The notes below the pieces were generated by a model that saw only the letters and a program-made list of their open reading frames with translations, was not told where the DNA came from and ran no database searches. From assembly GCF_949628215.1 (NCBI RefSeq), contig NC_134311.1:13020582-13084581 (forward strand): DNA of 64,000 nt, written 5' to 3'. The stretch is from Phalacrocorax aristotelis. Taxonomy: Eukaryota > Chordata > Aves > Suliformes > Phalacrocoracidae. How positions within the stretch are numbered: the first letter of the stretch is position 1; each line of letters opens with the position of its first letter. Below are positions 33,276 through 57,224 of this stretch, one piece after another. The translations under genes and the position numbers were made by a program.

Positions 33276-33408
33276 ATGGGCCAGTGAATAACTTGTGATG
33301 CTTGTTTTGTATGCATTAGTGGATGAGTGAAGGACTACAAGCAGTTCACCCTCACTTCCTGCTATTTGTTGTTCAATCCAGCCATAGTTGTTTCTAAAAG
33401 CATAAAGA

Positions 33409-33414
33409 AATAAA
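33409..33414 (+). promoter_or_regulatory. DNAJA1: Proximal DNAJA1 poly(A) signal (AATAAA)
   Basis: This is a canonical hexamer in the context AAAGAAATAAACTAAG, about 135 bases downstream of the stop codon. T-rich sequence follows. It is the likely 3' end of the short transcript. Confidence 0.6.
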
Positions 33415-33560
33415 CTAAGTAATTAAACTGACTTTGCAATTTGTATAAAGCTCCAGGATGCAAGCTCAAATGAAGTTGATTGCACTTCGCCCCTGCCTCT
33501 TGGTCAAAAAACTCCCTTACTTGCTTGTCTTTTCCTCCAAGCCTTGTAACTCCTGTATGT

Positions 33561-33674
33561 GTGCAATTGCCCAGGCTTAGACTAAGACGCTGTGGTGTTC
33601 TTTATAGGTATTCTAGATCCTATACTCTTGTTACTGAAGTATGCAGAAGTACTTATCATGGTAAGATATAGTTA
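33561..33674 (+). repeat. Duplicated segment, copy B (DNAJA1 3' flank)
   Basis: This is the direct-repeat partner of 32482-32597, offset by about 1,079 bases. It begins GTGCAATTGCCCAGGC and ends GTAAGATATAGTTA. It lies just past the proximal poly(A) signal, so a longer DNAJA1 transcript would contain it. Confidence 0.9.
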
Positions 33675-34795
33675 CATTTTGTACCAGTTAGGATAACATG
33701 TTAATGTTTTGGGCTTGTACTGGTGTTTGTTAAATGGGAACTGGCTCCCCTGCAACCGTGTGATTTGTGGAGCTGACAAGGATGTGGTCGATCTTCACAG
33801 GCCCCTTAAAGTCATGCTATGCACAAGCTCTCTGAAGCTGCTGCACTTAAGGTCAAATAGTCCCTTCCTCTGCCAGCTGTGGTCCTGACCCTGGAGCTAG
33901 ATGTGAAGCTTGCTTTGGTTCATCAGACTACTGTTTGGCTGCTGTCCTGCACCACACTGCACATGCAGCCAGTGGTTGCTTGGCTGCTGCAGGAGCTTCC
34001 TCTGCTGCTGCGCATGAGTAAAAACCTCCAGGCTTTATCAGCGCACACATAGTTTGGAATCTGTCAGCCTGCTGGCATGTGAAGCTTGACTTCCACCTTG
34101 ATTGCTGAAATCAGATACCCCTCAGTAGTCTGTCGTGGAAAGCAGTACCAGCCCTGTTGGTGGGCTTATGTGAACCTGCAGAGGAGAGAAACATACCCTC
34201 AGTGAATACAACAGACTGATGCATCTAGGATGTTCTGAAATGTATTGTGTGCATTATTTCAAGCTGAATCTTGAAAATTCTGTATGAATGTTCTAATTAT
34301 TGTAGATGAAGCATTTCCAATATAATTGCAAAATTGTTCCTTGCCTCTTTTCTTAGACCAGATGTTGGTTTAAAGACACCACCCCCTTCTTTTTAGGCAG
34401 CTATTCATAGACAATCTTAGCCAAAATCTTCTTTCAGAAAATATGCTGAGAAGACAGGTCCAGATTTAACCTCTAGTTTAGTCTTGTTCTACCATCTGGC
34501 TTGGGACAGAGCTTATGCTTTTCATACTGCTGTGAAGCCAAAGTGTCACGAAGAGAACTTGGTTTTTCTTCCCGCAAATAGCTGCAACATGACAGTATGT
34601 GTGTTGTAAATTGAGTATCTGGAAGATGTTAGTATTAGAAAATGTCTCTAGTTCTTGTGTTATGGGTTTCATTGTATAAAGACAGCTAGTACCATGGGTT
34701 TTGCCCCTCAAATGTAGTTACCTTTTAGGTACCTACAGAGTAGTGGTTCCCTGCATGTTTCACCTACATTTTTTTTCTTTCTTTGTCACAGCAGG

Positions 34796-34801
34796 AATAA
34801 A
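34796..34801 (+). promoter_or_regulatory. DNAJA1: Possible distal DNAJA1 poly(A) signal (AATAAA)
   Basis: A canonical hexamer in GCAGGAATAAAATTC, about 1.5 kb after the stop. It is a candidate only. Confidence 0.35.
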
Positions 34802-36359
34802 ATTCTGGAGGCAAAATGTCTTTCCAAATTCTACCTGAATGAGTTCATCAGTGAGCTGTACAAATGTGAGCAGCAGGAGCCTTTGCTCTATCAGTGGGAC
34901 AGTTTGGCTGAGTCGGGAGGAACAGAGGATAACCCAGCTGCTAGCTAGGGGCAGGACTCCTGCACAACTGTCTTGAGACTAAACAGCACTAAAATACACA
35001 ACTTATTTTCAGTTCAGTAAGCACCCTTGTTTTTTTTTTTCCCTTAACCACTGGGTCAAAACAGCTAGGGCAAACAAGGTGCAGCGCCTTGAGGATGAGG
35101 GCAGGACATTGTTTTGCTCCAGATGACTGTATTACATGAAAAACCATTCCATAGCCTTTTTTTCCCCCCAGGGACACTTCAGTTCTCCTTTCACCACACC
35201 CATAATTGCATCAGCACAGTTGAGGTAATGTTCCTGTTCTTGATTTCCTCTCAAGACCACGGTGGCCAATTCTGCCTCAAGCTTGATGACAGCACAGCTA
35301 GTCTAGAGGATGGGCCAGCTCTACCTTCCAGGAGGGTGGCTGACAAGCCTCAGCAGAGCAGCCTGTGGAAAGATGCTGCTACTAGTGCAGAAAGGGAAGC
35401 AGAGACACCACCAGTTTAGCATTTGGCTTTGAAATGAGCTAGTGACTGATGTAAAAGCTACATCCTGAAGAACAGCTGGCAGCAGTAGAGTAACCCTTCA
35501 GCAAAAAGCACTAGCAAGCGAAGGCAAGAGCTAGCAAGGAGGACCCAGCCCTTAGACCATCAAGTGGAATATTGAGTCCAATGTGTGGCTCTTCCAAGCT
35601 TCTTAGTTCTCCCGTAATATTCTGGGTATCGTACAGCTACAGCAAGCAGCAAAACGTGTTCTGTGCCACTGAAAAATAAGACTATTTTTCCTGACTTCTT
35701 GCTCCCCTATGTGGGATACAGTTTCCCATTTTGGGGAATGAACTGAATGGACAGCTGTAGAAATTGAGGATGCAGTAGCACAAAATAGCTGCTTCTGTAA
35801 CTACCAGCATAGTAATCCAATCTATCATAACCTGAGTGGATGTTTGCAATTACTTCCAGTGTTTCAGTTTCAACACCACCAAATTCATATTATCAGGCTT
35901 ATAGTCTAGTCTATTACAATGATTGTTTCTACTGTGCGCAGGGCATGTGGGACTTGTTTTTCCCCCAGAATGCCACAGGTTTGCTGTGAAATTGAAAACG
36001 CCCACTGCAGGCTTATTTAAGAGCCTGCTCTCATTTTTGCTTCTGCCTGTAAGGCTTCAGGGCCCTAACTGTCCTCTCCTCCCTGTGCTTTGTCTGCCTG
36101 CTGCCCAGCAGCAGTGCAAGAAGCTTGCTCAGCCCAGAGGTGTAAACTCAATGATTCCAAATCTGCTTTGAATTTGCGGTGTGATGCAAGGTCAGACAAG
36201 TGAACAACTTGTCCTATGACCTTTTCATTAGCAAGTTTGTCTGGGAAGATGTGTTACTGCTTCCATTTGCGATTGATTGGTGCTCAAAGCATTAGTAAGG
36301 CACAGGAAGGGAAGGAAGGTTTGATTTAAGCCATCCTTTTCCAAAACCACAGACAAAGA

Positions 36360-37574
36360 AATGCCATGTATCCTTAGGAGGTAAGATGAGCACTATTGCA
36401 GTGCCCAAAGAATGGGGGACTTCAGCCACCCTGGTGTCTGCTGGCAGGACAACACAGCAGGACACAACCAATCCAGCAGGTTCCTGGAGAGCATCAGTGA
36501 GAACCTCCTGACCCAAGCGATAGATGAGCCAACAAGGAGAGGTGATCTGCTGGACCTCGTACTCACCAACAAGGGGCTTGTTGGGACCATGCAGGTCAAA
36601 GGCAGCTGTGGCTGCAGTGACCATGAGATAGTGGAGCTCAGGATCCTGACAGGAAGGGGAGGGTAAAAGGCAGGATCTCAACCCTGAACTTCAGGAGAGC
36701 CAATTCTGTCTTTTCAAAGTTCTGCTTGGAAACATCCCATGGGATAAGGCCCTGGTGTGAAGAGGGGCCCAAGAAAGCTAGTTAATATTCAAGGCTCACC
36801 ACCTCCAGGCTCAAGAGCAGTACATCCCAGTGAACAGGAAGTCAGAAGTGCCAGGAGGTCTGTTAGATGCACAAGGAACTCCTGGCCAAACTCAAAAAGC
36901 AAGCATCTAGTGTAACCAAGGACAGGTAAATTGGGAAGAACACAGAGACATTGTCTGACCATCTGGGGATGAAGTTATAAAAGCTAAAGCTCAACTGGAG
37001 TTGAATCTGATTGTCAAAGAAAGACAACAAGAACTTCTGTAAGTAAGGGCTAAGGAAAATGTGGGGCCATTGTCAAATGAAATGGAGCATCTGGTTACAC
37101 AGGACATGGAAAAGGTTGAGGTACCTAATGCCTTCTTTCCCTCAGTCTTAATGGCAACACTGACCTTCAGGAATCCCAGGTTCTGGAGACCAAGGGGGAA
37201 GTCTGGAGCAAGGAAGATGTACCCCTGGTGGAAGAGGTCAGGGAAGACTTAAGCAAACGGGGCATACATAAGTCCATGGGCCCTGATGGGCTGCACCCAC
37301 AAGTTCTGTGAGACCTGGCAGATGTCATTGCAAGGCCAACACTCAATAATCTTTGCTCAATCGTGGCAACTGGGGGAAGTACCCAAAAACTGGTGGAAAG
37401 CAAAAGTCACTTGTTTCCAAGAAAGAGGATCCAGGGAACTAAAGGCCTGTCAGCCTCACCTCGATACCTGGGAAAGTGATGGAGTAGCTAAACCTGGAAA
37501 CCATTTACAGGCACATGAAAAACAAGAAAATCATCAGTAGCAGTCAGCGTGGCTTCACCAAGGGGAAGTCATGC
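36360..37574 (+). mobile_element. CR1 LINE remnant, left part (ORF2 endonuclease region)
   Basis: This is a 5'-truncated, decayed CR1 non-LTR retrotransposon in plus orientation. Recognisable ORF2 stretches include GGGGGACTTCAGCCACC, AACACAGCAGGACACAACCA, GAGCCAACAAGGAGAGGTGA and the start of the reverse-transcriptase region GGCTTCACCAAGGGGAAGTC. Frameshifts and stops break it, so it is inactive. The element is interrupted at 37574 by a solo LTR and continues after it. Confidence 0.9.
37570..37574 (+). repeat. Left target-site duplication of the LTR (CATGC)
   Basis: CATGC here is repeated at 38188-38192. Removing the LTR and one copy restores the CR1 reading GTCATGCTTGACCAG. Confidence 0.9.
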
Positions 37575-38187
37575 TGTCATGGTTTTAGCAGGGATAGAGT
37601 TAACTTTCTTCACTGCAGCTGGCACAGTGCTGTGCTTTGGACTTGGTATGAAAACAATGTTGATAACACACAGATGTTTTAGGTGTTGCTGGGCAGTGCT
37701 TGTACTAGCCAGGGACTCTTCTAGCTTCCCATGCTCTGCCGGGCGCGCAAGAAGCTGGGAGGGGAGGGGGCACAGCCAAGAGAGCAGATTCAAACTGGCC
37801 AAAGGGGATATTCCATATCGTGTACTGTCACGCCCGGTACGTTAACTGGGAAGGGCCGGCCGGGAGAGGGAAGCAGCAATCGCAGCTCAGGGACCGGCAG
37901 CGTCAGTTGGCAGGTGGTGAGCGGTTTTATCGTTTGTGTTTCTGTTTTTTTTTTTCCTGTTTTCCCTTTTCCTTTTTATTATATTATTGTTATTGTTGTA
38001 ATTACTATAATAATCGTCATTGTTATCGTTATTATTTTATTTTACTGATTAAACTGTTCTTATCTCAACCCACAAGTTTTTTTTTTTGCTTTTGCTCTTC
38101 TGATTCTCTCCCCTGTCCCAGAGAAGTGGGGGGAGTGAGTGAGCGGCTGCATGGTGTTCAGTTGCCGACTGGGACTGAACCACAACA
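37575..38187 (+). mobile_element. Solo LTR of an endogenous retrovirus (ERVL-like), 613 bp
   Basis: The LTR starts TGTCATGGTTTTAGCAGG and ends GGACTGAACCACAACA, so it has TG...CA termini. A 5-bp CATGC duplication flanks it. Its 3' half carries ATTAAACTGTTCTTATCTCA, a probable poly(A) region, then the pyrimidine tract and GGAGTGAGTGAGCGGCTGC, which is characteristic of a widespread bird LTR family. A 5-bp duplication suits class III (ERVL-type) integration; the family name is inferred from memory. There are no internal retroviral genes, so this is the product of LTR-LTR recombination. It inserted after the CR1 and is the younger element. Confidence 0.88.
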
Positions 38188-39008
38188 CATGCTTGACCAG
38201 CTTTTATGATGAACTGACTGGCCTCATAGATGAGGGGAGAGCAGTGTATATTGTCTGCTTGGACTTCAGTAAGGCCCTTGGCACTGTTACCCTTGAGATC
38301 CCCACAGAGCTGTTGATTTTCGGGATGGAAAAGCAGTGAGGTGCATTGGAAACTGGATTAATGGGCAGACTCAGATTGCGGTGATCAGCGGAACAAGGTC
38401 TAGTTGGAGGCCAGTGACTAGCAGTATACCTCAGGGATCAATACTGCCTCCAGCCCCGTTAAACATCACCAGTAACGGCCTGGATAGTGGGACAGCACAT
38501 AGCCTCAGCTGCCTATATAGTCATTTTGTAGGTGACACAAAACTGGGATAAGTAGCTGATAAAGAGAGTTGTGCTGCCAACCAGTGGGATCTCGACAGGC
38601 TGGAGAAATGGGATGACAGAGATATCATGAAGTTCAACAAGGGGAAGTGCAAAGTCCTGCACCCGGGGAGGAGCAGCTCTAGGTAGTAGCACATGCTGGG
38701 GGACACCCAGGTGGAAAGCAGCTGGAGAAAGAAGGAACCTGGGGGTCCTGGTGGACACCAAGTTGAACATGAGCCAGCAATGTGCCATTTTTGGAAAGAA
38801 GGCTGACAGAGGTGATTCCCCCACACACTCAGCACTGGTGAGGGGTCACACCTAGAATACCGTGCCAGGTTTTCAGCACTCCAGTACAAGAGAGACATGG
38901 ACATACTGGAGAGAGTCCTGCAAAGGGCCACCAAGATGATAGGGGGACTGGAGCATCTCTCCTATGAGGAAAGGCCAAGAGAGCTGAGACTGTATCCTGG
39001 AGAACCTA
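38188..39008 (+). mobile_element. CR1 LINE remnant, right part (reverse-transcriptase region)
   Basis: This continues the element broken at 37574, beginning with the second CATGC. Decayed reverse-transcriptase blocks are visible: VYIVCLDFSKALGTVT, and FVGDTKLG, where active CR1 has FADDTKLG. GAGAGCTGAGACTGTATCCTG marks the point where homology stops. The CR1 3' tail is absent, so the copy is truncated at both ends. Confidence 0.9.
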
Positions 39009-40799
39009 AGCTTGCTTACTTTTTGCTGAGATGGCAGTAGCTCTTCCACATGCATTCTGCAAGCACATACAGACAGGCAGCTGATTCCACCCAAGCAAGG
39101 CTGAAATCCATTGACCTCCAGTTCAGAAATGGGAGGATGAACTGGACTGTGAGACTTTCATTACACAGCACTCCCCTGCAAAGCATTTTGCACTCCTTTA
39201 TGTGTGACAGAACTCACCAGCTCTAAGCAAAATAATTCAAGAATAAAGCAAGGGCCATGGGTGAACAATGCTTTCTTTAATATTAGTTCAGAGCACTAGA
39301 TGTTGCCTTGTTCAAGTTTTACATACAAGTAAGTAGCCTAACACCTGGCTGATCCTCCAGGGAGAAAATGTCTCCCTACATTACATTAAAAAAATTAACA
39401 TATACATTAAAAAAAAGTTACAATTTTCATTTTAAAAATTAACATTTTCAAGATTATCATTGTACTTTTACGCCAACTGCCAGCTATTTTACAAATTACA
39501 GCTGAAGGTAGGAGGTAAGTTTTACCCTTGCCCTTTCTTAAGTATGAGTACATTTTTATTTTGTCTGGAATATTTGATGCAATAAACTCTGAAACTCTTG
39601 AAAAGCATAAGAAATGCCAGATTTTCTTACATTTGGATGTATTTCGATCTTTAAACATTCAGGATTCTGACAGGTTTATTTGCTACAACTACTTAAAGAA
39701 CAATATAAGATATCGTTTACATTGAGAATTAGCAGCTGCATGTAATCTGAAAGCAAAATGAATCACAAGTTAAATAATATTGAAAGTATTTTGTCAAGAT
39801 ATTCTCCTGTATCAAAAGTACTAACTGCCAACGGAGCTTGTCAGATGTATTCTTCTCATACGTTTCTGACACGCCACTGTCTTTTCAGGCAGGAAAAATT
39901 ATCACTTCCTGCTATCTAAGAAATAACTTTATTGCCATATTGAAGAAGTAAAAAACAACTTGGGAACCAAGACACTACAGCTAAACACAGAACTAAACAT
40001 TACAGTTGTAGTAAACAAGCAATGCTATGTGAGAGGTTAAGCTGAAATTTTTCTGCAGTTCCTTAGACCAATATGAACACCACCAATCAAGTGCACCGGT
40101 CAGAGCTGTAGGTCGGCCACCAGCTGACAACCAATACCTGCATTAGGAGCAAGCCCTCCAGCTGAAATAAAATTGTGAGGTTGTTTAAATTGGAACTAAT
40201 TTATTAAGTCAAAGAGAAGTTACTACTGTTCAAACAGATTACTGTGGCATGAAAGTATTCTACAAGGGATGAGGACAGGAAACAGTGCGGTAGACTGAAA
40301 CCTACACGCATTTGTCTAATCGTTACAAACAAAATATCATTTTTTTGCTGCATCCTAGAAAATACTATGGCCAGATTCTGGTGTACATTCACGAAAGTGT
40401 GCATTAGTCAGGATCTCAGATGGAATCATCATCTGCTCCAAACTGAAGAGCCTGAAAGCTTCTTTTTATCATAGTGTGGGACCTAAGGATCACCTTAACT
40501 AGGTCCACAGGTATATGAAATTAAAAAGAAATCTTACAAACGATCACTTGAAGCTTAAGTATGCCATGCCCTTTTGGGAGAATAGGAAGCTGAACAGAGT
40601 AAACTGGAAAAAAACCGAAACAAATGCAGCACGTGCAGCATCACAGCATTAGGAACTTGGCCTGTGTAAATCAGCTTTTTGCATGTTTCAAAATATTGAT
40701 CCCCTGAGGCCTGCTTCAGTTAATGGTGCTCTGAAGACAATATGCACTTATAGGAAGAGGGCCCAGGTAATAATTCCTTTCAGCCTGGAACTGATGTGT

Positions 40800-40925
40800 A
40801 AAAAACCCAAAACCAACCAAAGAAAACCCAACAAAGAAAAAAACACCCCTCCACCCCCCCAAAGAACCCATCAAAAAAACCAACAAATCGACCAACTAAC
40901 CAATGTACCAAAAAAACCAACTACA
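40800..40925. repeat. A/C-rich low-complexity tract
   Basis: Runs of AAAACCC and AACCAA units with a seven-C block are seen on the plus strand. In the SMU1 transcript sense this is a G/T-rich tract with GGTTGG units and GGGGGGG. It lies in the probable SMU1 3'UTR. Confidence 0.8.
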
Positions 40926-41192
40926 TCTCACTGCCTTGTTAGGCAGGCTTATAGCCGGAAGTGCTGGGAGATGGGGAAGAATAGTTTCATTCCAAGGAAG
41001 CTGTGTGACACTACTTAATAAGTGTAACTGGAAAAATTAAAGGGAAAATTGAACACAGCAAAACTCACTGGACTAAAAAAGCCTCTGCCTTCAAGCTGAG
41101 GAGAGTAATTTCATCTGCATTCCAGGAAAACTGTGCCTTTGTGTCAGCAGTGGAGAAGAGACAGCTTTCCCATTCCACATAATTCGCTTATT

Positions 41193-41213
41193 AAAAAAAA
41201 AAAAAAAAAAAAA
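41193..41213. repeat. 21-base adenine run
   Basis: An uninterrupted A21 on the plus strand is a U21 in the SMU1 transcript, about 360 bases after its stop. It has no flanking retroposon body that I can recognise. Confidence 0.95.
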
Positions 41214-41570
41214 TTTACTGTATTCTAGGAAGCCAGCAACCACTTCTAAGCGTGTAAGGTTTCTAGTTCATTCAGCTTTCATAATAAAACACTGTAGGAA
41301 GATACAGATTTCAGGAGATGGAAAAAAACCCTCTCACTGAAGTTGGTTCAGCTATTCTGGTAAAAATAAAAGTATTTAAAATTAGCTGATGCTATATTTA
41401 AGCATCAATCTACCTAACTTCAGACCAAGAAGTAGAAATGCCATTTTTACTGGAAACCTGAACTGAAAATTGAGCCAATATCACACTCTCGGGATTTGGA
41501 CCTTGTTAAAGCACAAACATCGATACCCTGCAACTAACAGGCACACTTCATAGCTCATTGTAAAATCAAG

Positions 41571-53480
<11,910 letters not shown>

Positions 53481-56400
53481 CACCTGCTGCTTTGCATGCA
53501 CGGGTTTGCAGATGCAGACCTGGGATCTTGCTCGCTGCTTGCAGGCCTGGAGTCAGCGGCTGACTCCTTGTTTCAAGAACATAGTCGTGTGTGCAAGAAT
53601 GACACTTGGCATAAAGCAGTATTACTTTATTATTATTAAACCATAATAGTATATATTATTATATTAATACATATTAAGGCAAATATATATGTTATAATTA
53701 AAGCAGCCAAGATTCTCTCTTAATTTCCCTAATTATAGACTAAGAATTGGAAAAATGCTGCTGTAGCAGGCAGAGCTGTCTGGTGGAGAGGGCGGACATG
53801 AGAGACAACCATCCTTTAAATACACAAAGGGCAGTCCATTCGTGCTGCTTGGACTCTGAGGCCAAAATTCTTGAAGCTAGGAGATGAGTCAAGTGGACTG
53901 TCCCTCCTGGCTGCATGCAGCTCCCTCGCCTCTCTGGGAAGGGCACCCTTGATCCCTAGATCTCGCTCCTTATGTCTCCCTAGGCATGGGGCACTTCCCG
54001 CCTGCCCCCAGTAAGTGCCTGATAGCAGTGCTAGGCTGCCAGCACACGGGATGTGAAATCTATCATACTCGGCTCCTCTTGAATGGACTTGTTCCTTGCT
54101 GTTTTTTTACGCTTAGTTTACAATTTGCTGGATGAGCCATGGAAAATAGAGCCGTGTGTGAGAAACTGCCTGCCTTTGCCAACGAAAGCTGTTCTTCGCT
54201 GTCTCTGTCCCCAGAGTGCTTAAGAAAGTAATCCAATAGCGTAAAGTTGAAAAAATAGTGAGTGAGGCACACGGCTAGTGTTTTGCATGCTGTTGTTTCC
54301 TCCCCATGATACCAACTCATTTTTTTTTAGCTGCTATTACAGAGGTGTAGGGATTACTGCCAGGAAGTATCAGTTAATCATTCCAGGCATATTTGTTTTC
54401 ACTGACAGGTGTATTTATGTCTGTTGAAGATTGTTTTGAAAACAAGTCTGATCCAGACTGTAACAAAGCAAAGCCGTAAAATCCAAAGATGGCAGCTATT
54501 TTTGTGCTGGCAGCACACAGGAATCTGGCTCAATCTGTCAGTAAATTCAGCTGGTGTTCTCCTGCCTGCCCTCCCTCCCGTGATCCTGGCCTCCAGCAGG
54601 AAAAGCCAAACAGGCAGGCTACCTGGTCCCGAACTGCCTCAGTCCTTGGGATGGCATTTTTCTGAAAGGTGAAACCGGCACAGGAATGCACTAACAGACT
54701 GGTCAGATGTTGGTGGTATATACCGCATGAGGCCCCCCTTCCTTGAGAAGCTGCTGAGGGAGGTGGACACCCCAGCTAAACCTCCCTGTGTGGTGAGTCA
54801 GAGTTCACCATGAACTTCATCAGAGAAAAGGGTCCCGACACACCAAGTGCTGGGCAAGCACACAAGAAGCAGACGTTGGCTTTGTGGCTAGACACAGCTA
54901 TGACCAACCTGATCTCCTGCTGGCAACAGTCCTGTGTCCTTCCAGCCAGCGCTCACAGGATGCCAATTCTGGCAGAGCATTACATAAGGGGAGGAAAGGT
55001 TTCCATTTTATATTTTGGCTCCACTGGGAAATGGATGCAAAGGGAGGTAAACAATCTTGCTGCAGCTATGCAGCACAGATGATCTGCAGTAAAATGGGGA
55101 GCTGAACCCAGTCCTCATCGGTCCCAGACCTGCTCTTTAAGTGAGAGCTGGGTGAGTGCCTTGGAATAAAAATTTTTAAGGAAAGAATTTTACCCTTTTT
55201 TCTGGCAGAAAATTGAATAAAATAATTTTCAAGTCCCTCCCAATTCAAAAGCAGTCAGTTTTCTGCACTCCCCTCCTGCATCCCTCCTGCTCTCTTGCTT
55301 CCCTGGAACAGCAGTTGGAGCACCGAGCCAGGAGTGAGCCATTCCTTACGCTGACCATGTCAGCCGTCCGCATTTGCTGGGGAGCAGTATCCAGGTGCCA
55401 GCTGGGGTGCAGAATCGCAGCCTGCAGTTTAGGGTAGCTGTATACCCATGAGGACCTCACTTTCCCTGCCAGCTTCATATGCGACTGTCCACTGCCTCAC
55501 AAGATGTGAGGCTTAGTTTCCCCTGCTCCAGAGCTGTCCTATGGACCTAGGAGGCCACATAAGCTTACAGTGACACTGGTGTCTTTTCTCTGCTCTCTAA
55601 ATTACAGTCTAGTGACCTGCAGTAGAGTTTTGCTTCTCTCAGCTTTCAGACCACAAGGACGGAAATGAGTCCTTCTGTCAAAGTGCATTTACTGTAGTCT
55701 CAAAATAAGATGCACCCCTCTGAGACCAGCATCTTGAGAGAGGCTGTGTAGGGGAAACAGCTCATGTCATTTTTGTCTCTCTGTTCTTGAGAATACTTTT
55801 TATGGGTCCCAGAAAAAAAACCCACCCCAAGACCTGTGTTGTGCAGGGATAGGCATGTGACTTGAAATTGGTATGCAGTTCCAGAGAGCCATTAAACCTG
55901 TGCAAAACCAAGCTTTGCTTCTCATTGCTGGTGAGGCAAACCATATGCCAAGCCATGCAAGGAGACACAGATCGAGGGAATTATTATCTCCTCTGCTGGG
56001 CATCCAGCGGGGAGGGATGCGGCGAAGCTGGAGGGGGGCCTGCAAATAGCTGCAAGGTGGAAAGGGGTGTGTGGCACGTGGCCTGCAGGCAGAGCTGGCA
56101 GGAGCTGGGCTTGGCTCACCTGGCCAAGGGGAGGCAGGAGTGGGTTTTAACATCAGCCTAAAACTGCTGGACAGGCAGCTGCAAAGTGCTGAAGGCTTTT
56201 TGGTAGAATCAGTTATAGCAAAAAGAAGCAACAGCCACACAGTGCTGGGGGATTGTAGTCGGCACAACTTCTTCACCAGCAGCCCTGGGACAAGGCACCA
56301 GGGAGGTGGAGATGATCCCTGTCCTAGGGATGGGGTTTCAGCTGTGGCCACACTAAGCCTGGGGTGCTTGGAGAGCCCTGCCAGCAGCAGGGCTTAGGCT

Positions 56401-57224
56401 GAGGGCCCCTCTAGAGCCCTCGTGTAGCTGGGACCTTGCAAACGGAATATGTTCTGGCTTTGTCTGATCTTCGGTGGCACAGCCAGTAGGATTGGTAATT
56501 TAGGCCTGTCTCTGAGAGATAGCCAGTGAAATGTATCTTGGACTAATTAGGCTTTAGGGCTCAGGAACTCCATTCCAGTTCCCTGGCCTCTGTTTTGACC
56601 CCTCTTTTCTTTGAAGTTCATAGAGAAGAGGGGAGAGGAAATGAGAGGAGAGGCCCTGCTTTTCCTGTAAAATGCCTCATTCCTTATAAAATCGTTTGGC
56701 AGAAATCTCTTTCAGCTGGACAAGCTAACTACTTTAATACATGCCCGCAGTCATTTTCTTCCCTTGTCTTGATCCTCTGGCTGCTCAGCCACTGCTCTGC
56801 ATCAGTCAAACTGTGGATGCATAGACAGAAATGCTCCTCAAAGAAGCAGCAGAGAGGAACTCTGAAATGGTGTTAGGGGGCTCCGAGCTGCAGCAGCTGT
56901 ATTATTTCCTGGGCCGGCTGGAAGTGCACAGCACCATGCAGTATAGTGGGGCCAGCTCCAACACTGCTCTGGGTTTTTAGACCTTCTTCCAGGCAAGCCT
57001 GCTGGGACACACAGCTTCCAGCCTTTGCCAGGCCATGGAGAAACCACACCGAACATCATCCTCCCTCCCACATTAATGTTGCACGAGGAGGACAGCAGCC
57101 CAGGCATGACGAGGGAGATGCATGTAGCGTCTCAAATGTGTTCTGAGCACTAGGGATGTTTCAGAGCAGGGGGCAGCCAAAAGCCCCAGAGGAAGGCAGC
57201 CATATTCCCTCCCTCCCACAGTAA
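53481..57224. other. Intergenic sequence upstream of SMU1, no gene recognised
   Basis: Longest open frames here are G/C-driven and show no family motifs. An AT-rich patch with TATATATT-type sequence lies at 53,624-53,700 and contains a minus-strand AATAAA near 53625-53630. That could be the 3' end of a minus-strand neighbour. I see no splice-supported exon. Confidence 0.5.

Larger units (their letters stand above)
33276..36359 (+). other. DNAJA1: DNAJA1 3' flank, 3'UTR and spacer up to the CR1 element
   Basis: There is no coding homology. Plus-strand poly(A) hexamers AATAAA lie at 33409-33414 (about 135 bases after the stop) and at 34796-34801. These would give short and long transcripts, in line with the two DNAJA1 mRNA sizes known in mammals. 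The remainder, roughly 34.9-36.3 kb, shows nothing I can name. Confidence 0.55.
39260..41570 (-). other. SMU1: SMU1 3' untranslated region (probable)
   Basis: This AT-rich sequence lies downstream of the SMU1 TAG and has no coding homology. Minus-strand AATAAA hexamers occur at 40200-40205, 39928-39933, 39677-39682 and 39555-39560. An ATTAAA is at 39276-39281, just before the CR1 remnant. Alternative 3' ends are likely, and I cannot say which is used. Confidence 0.5.

Noticed and set aside
36412-36666. 84-codon frame SKTRRGDLLDLVLTNKG-like
   Set aside because: Genuine protein-like sequence, but it is a CR1 ORF2 remnant broken by frameshifts, not a host gene.
55800-56351. 183-codon open frame on the minus strand
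   Set aside because: Cys/Pro/Ser/Leu-rich with no domain, no initiation context, and G/C-rich antisense character. No splice or homology support.
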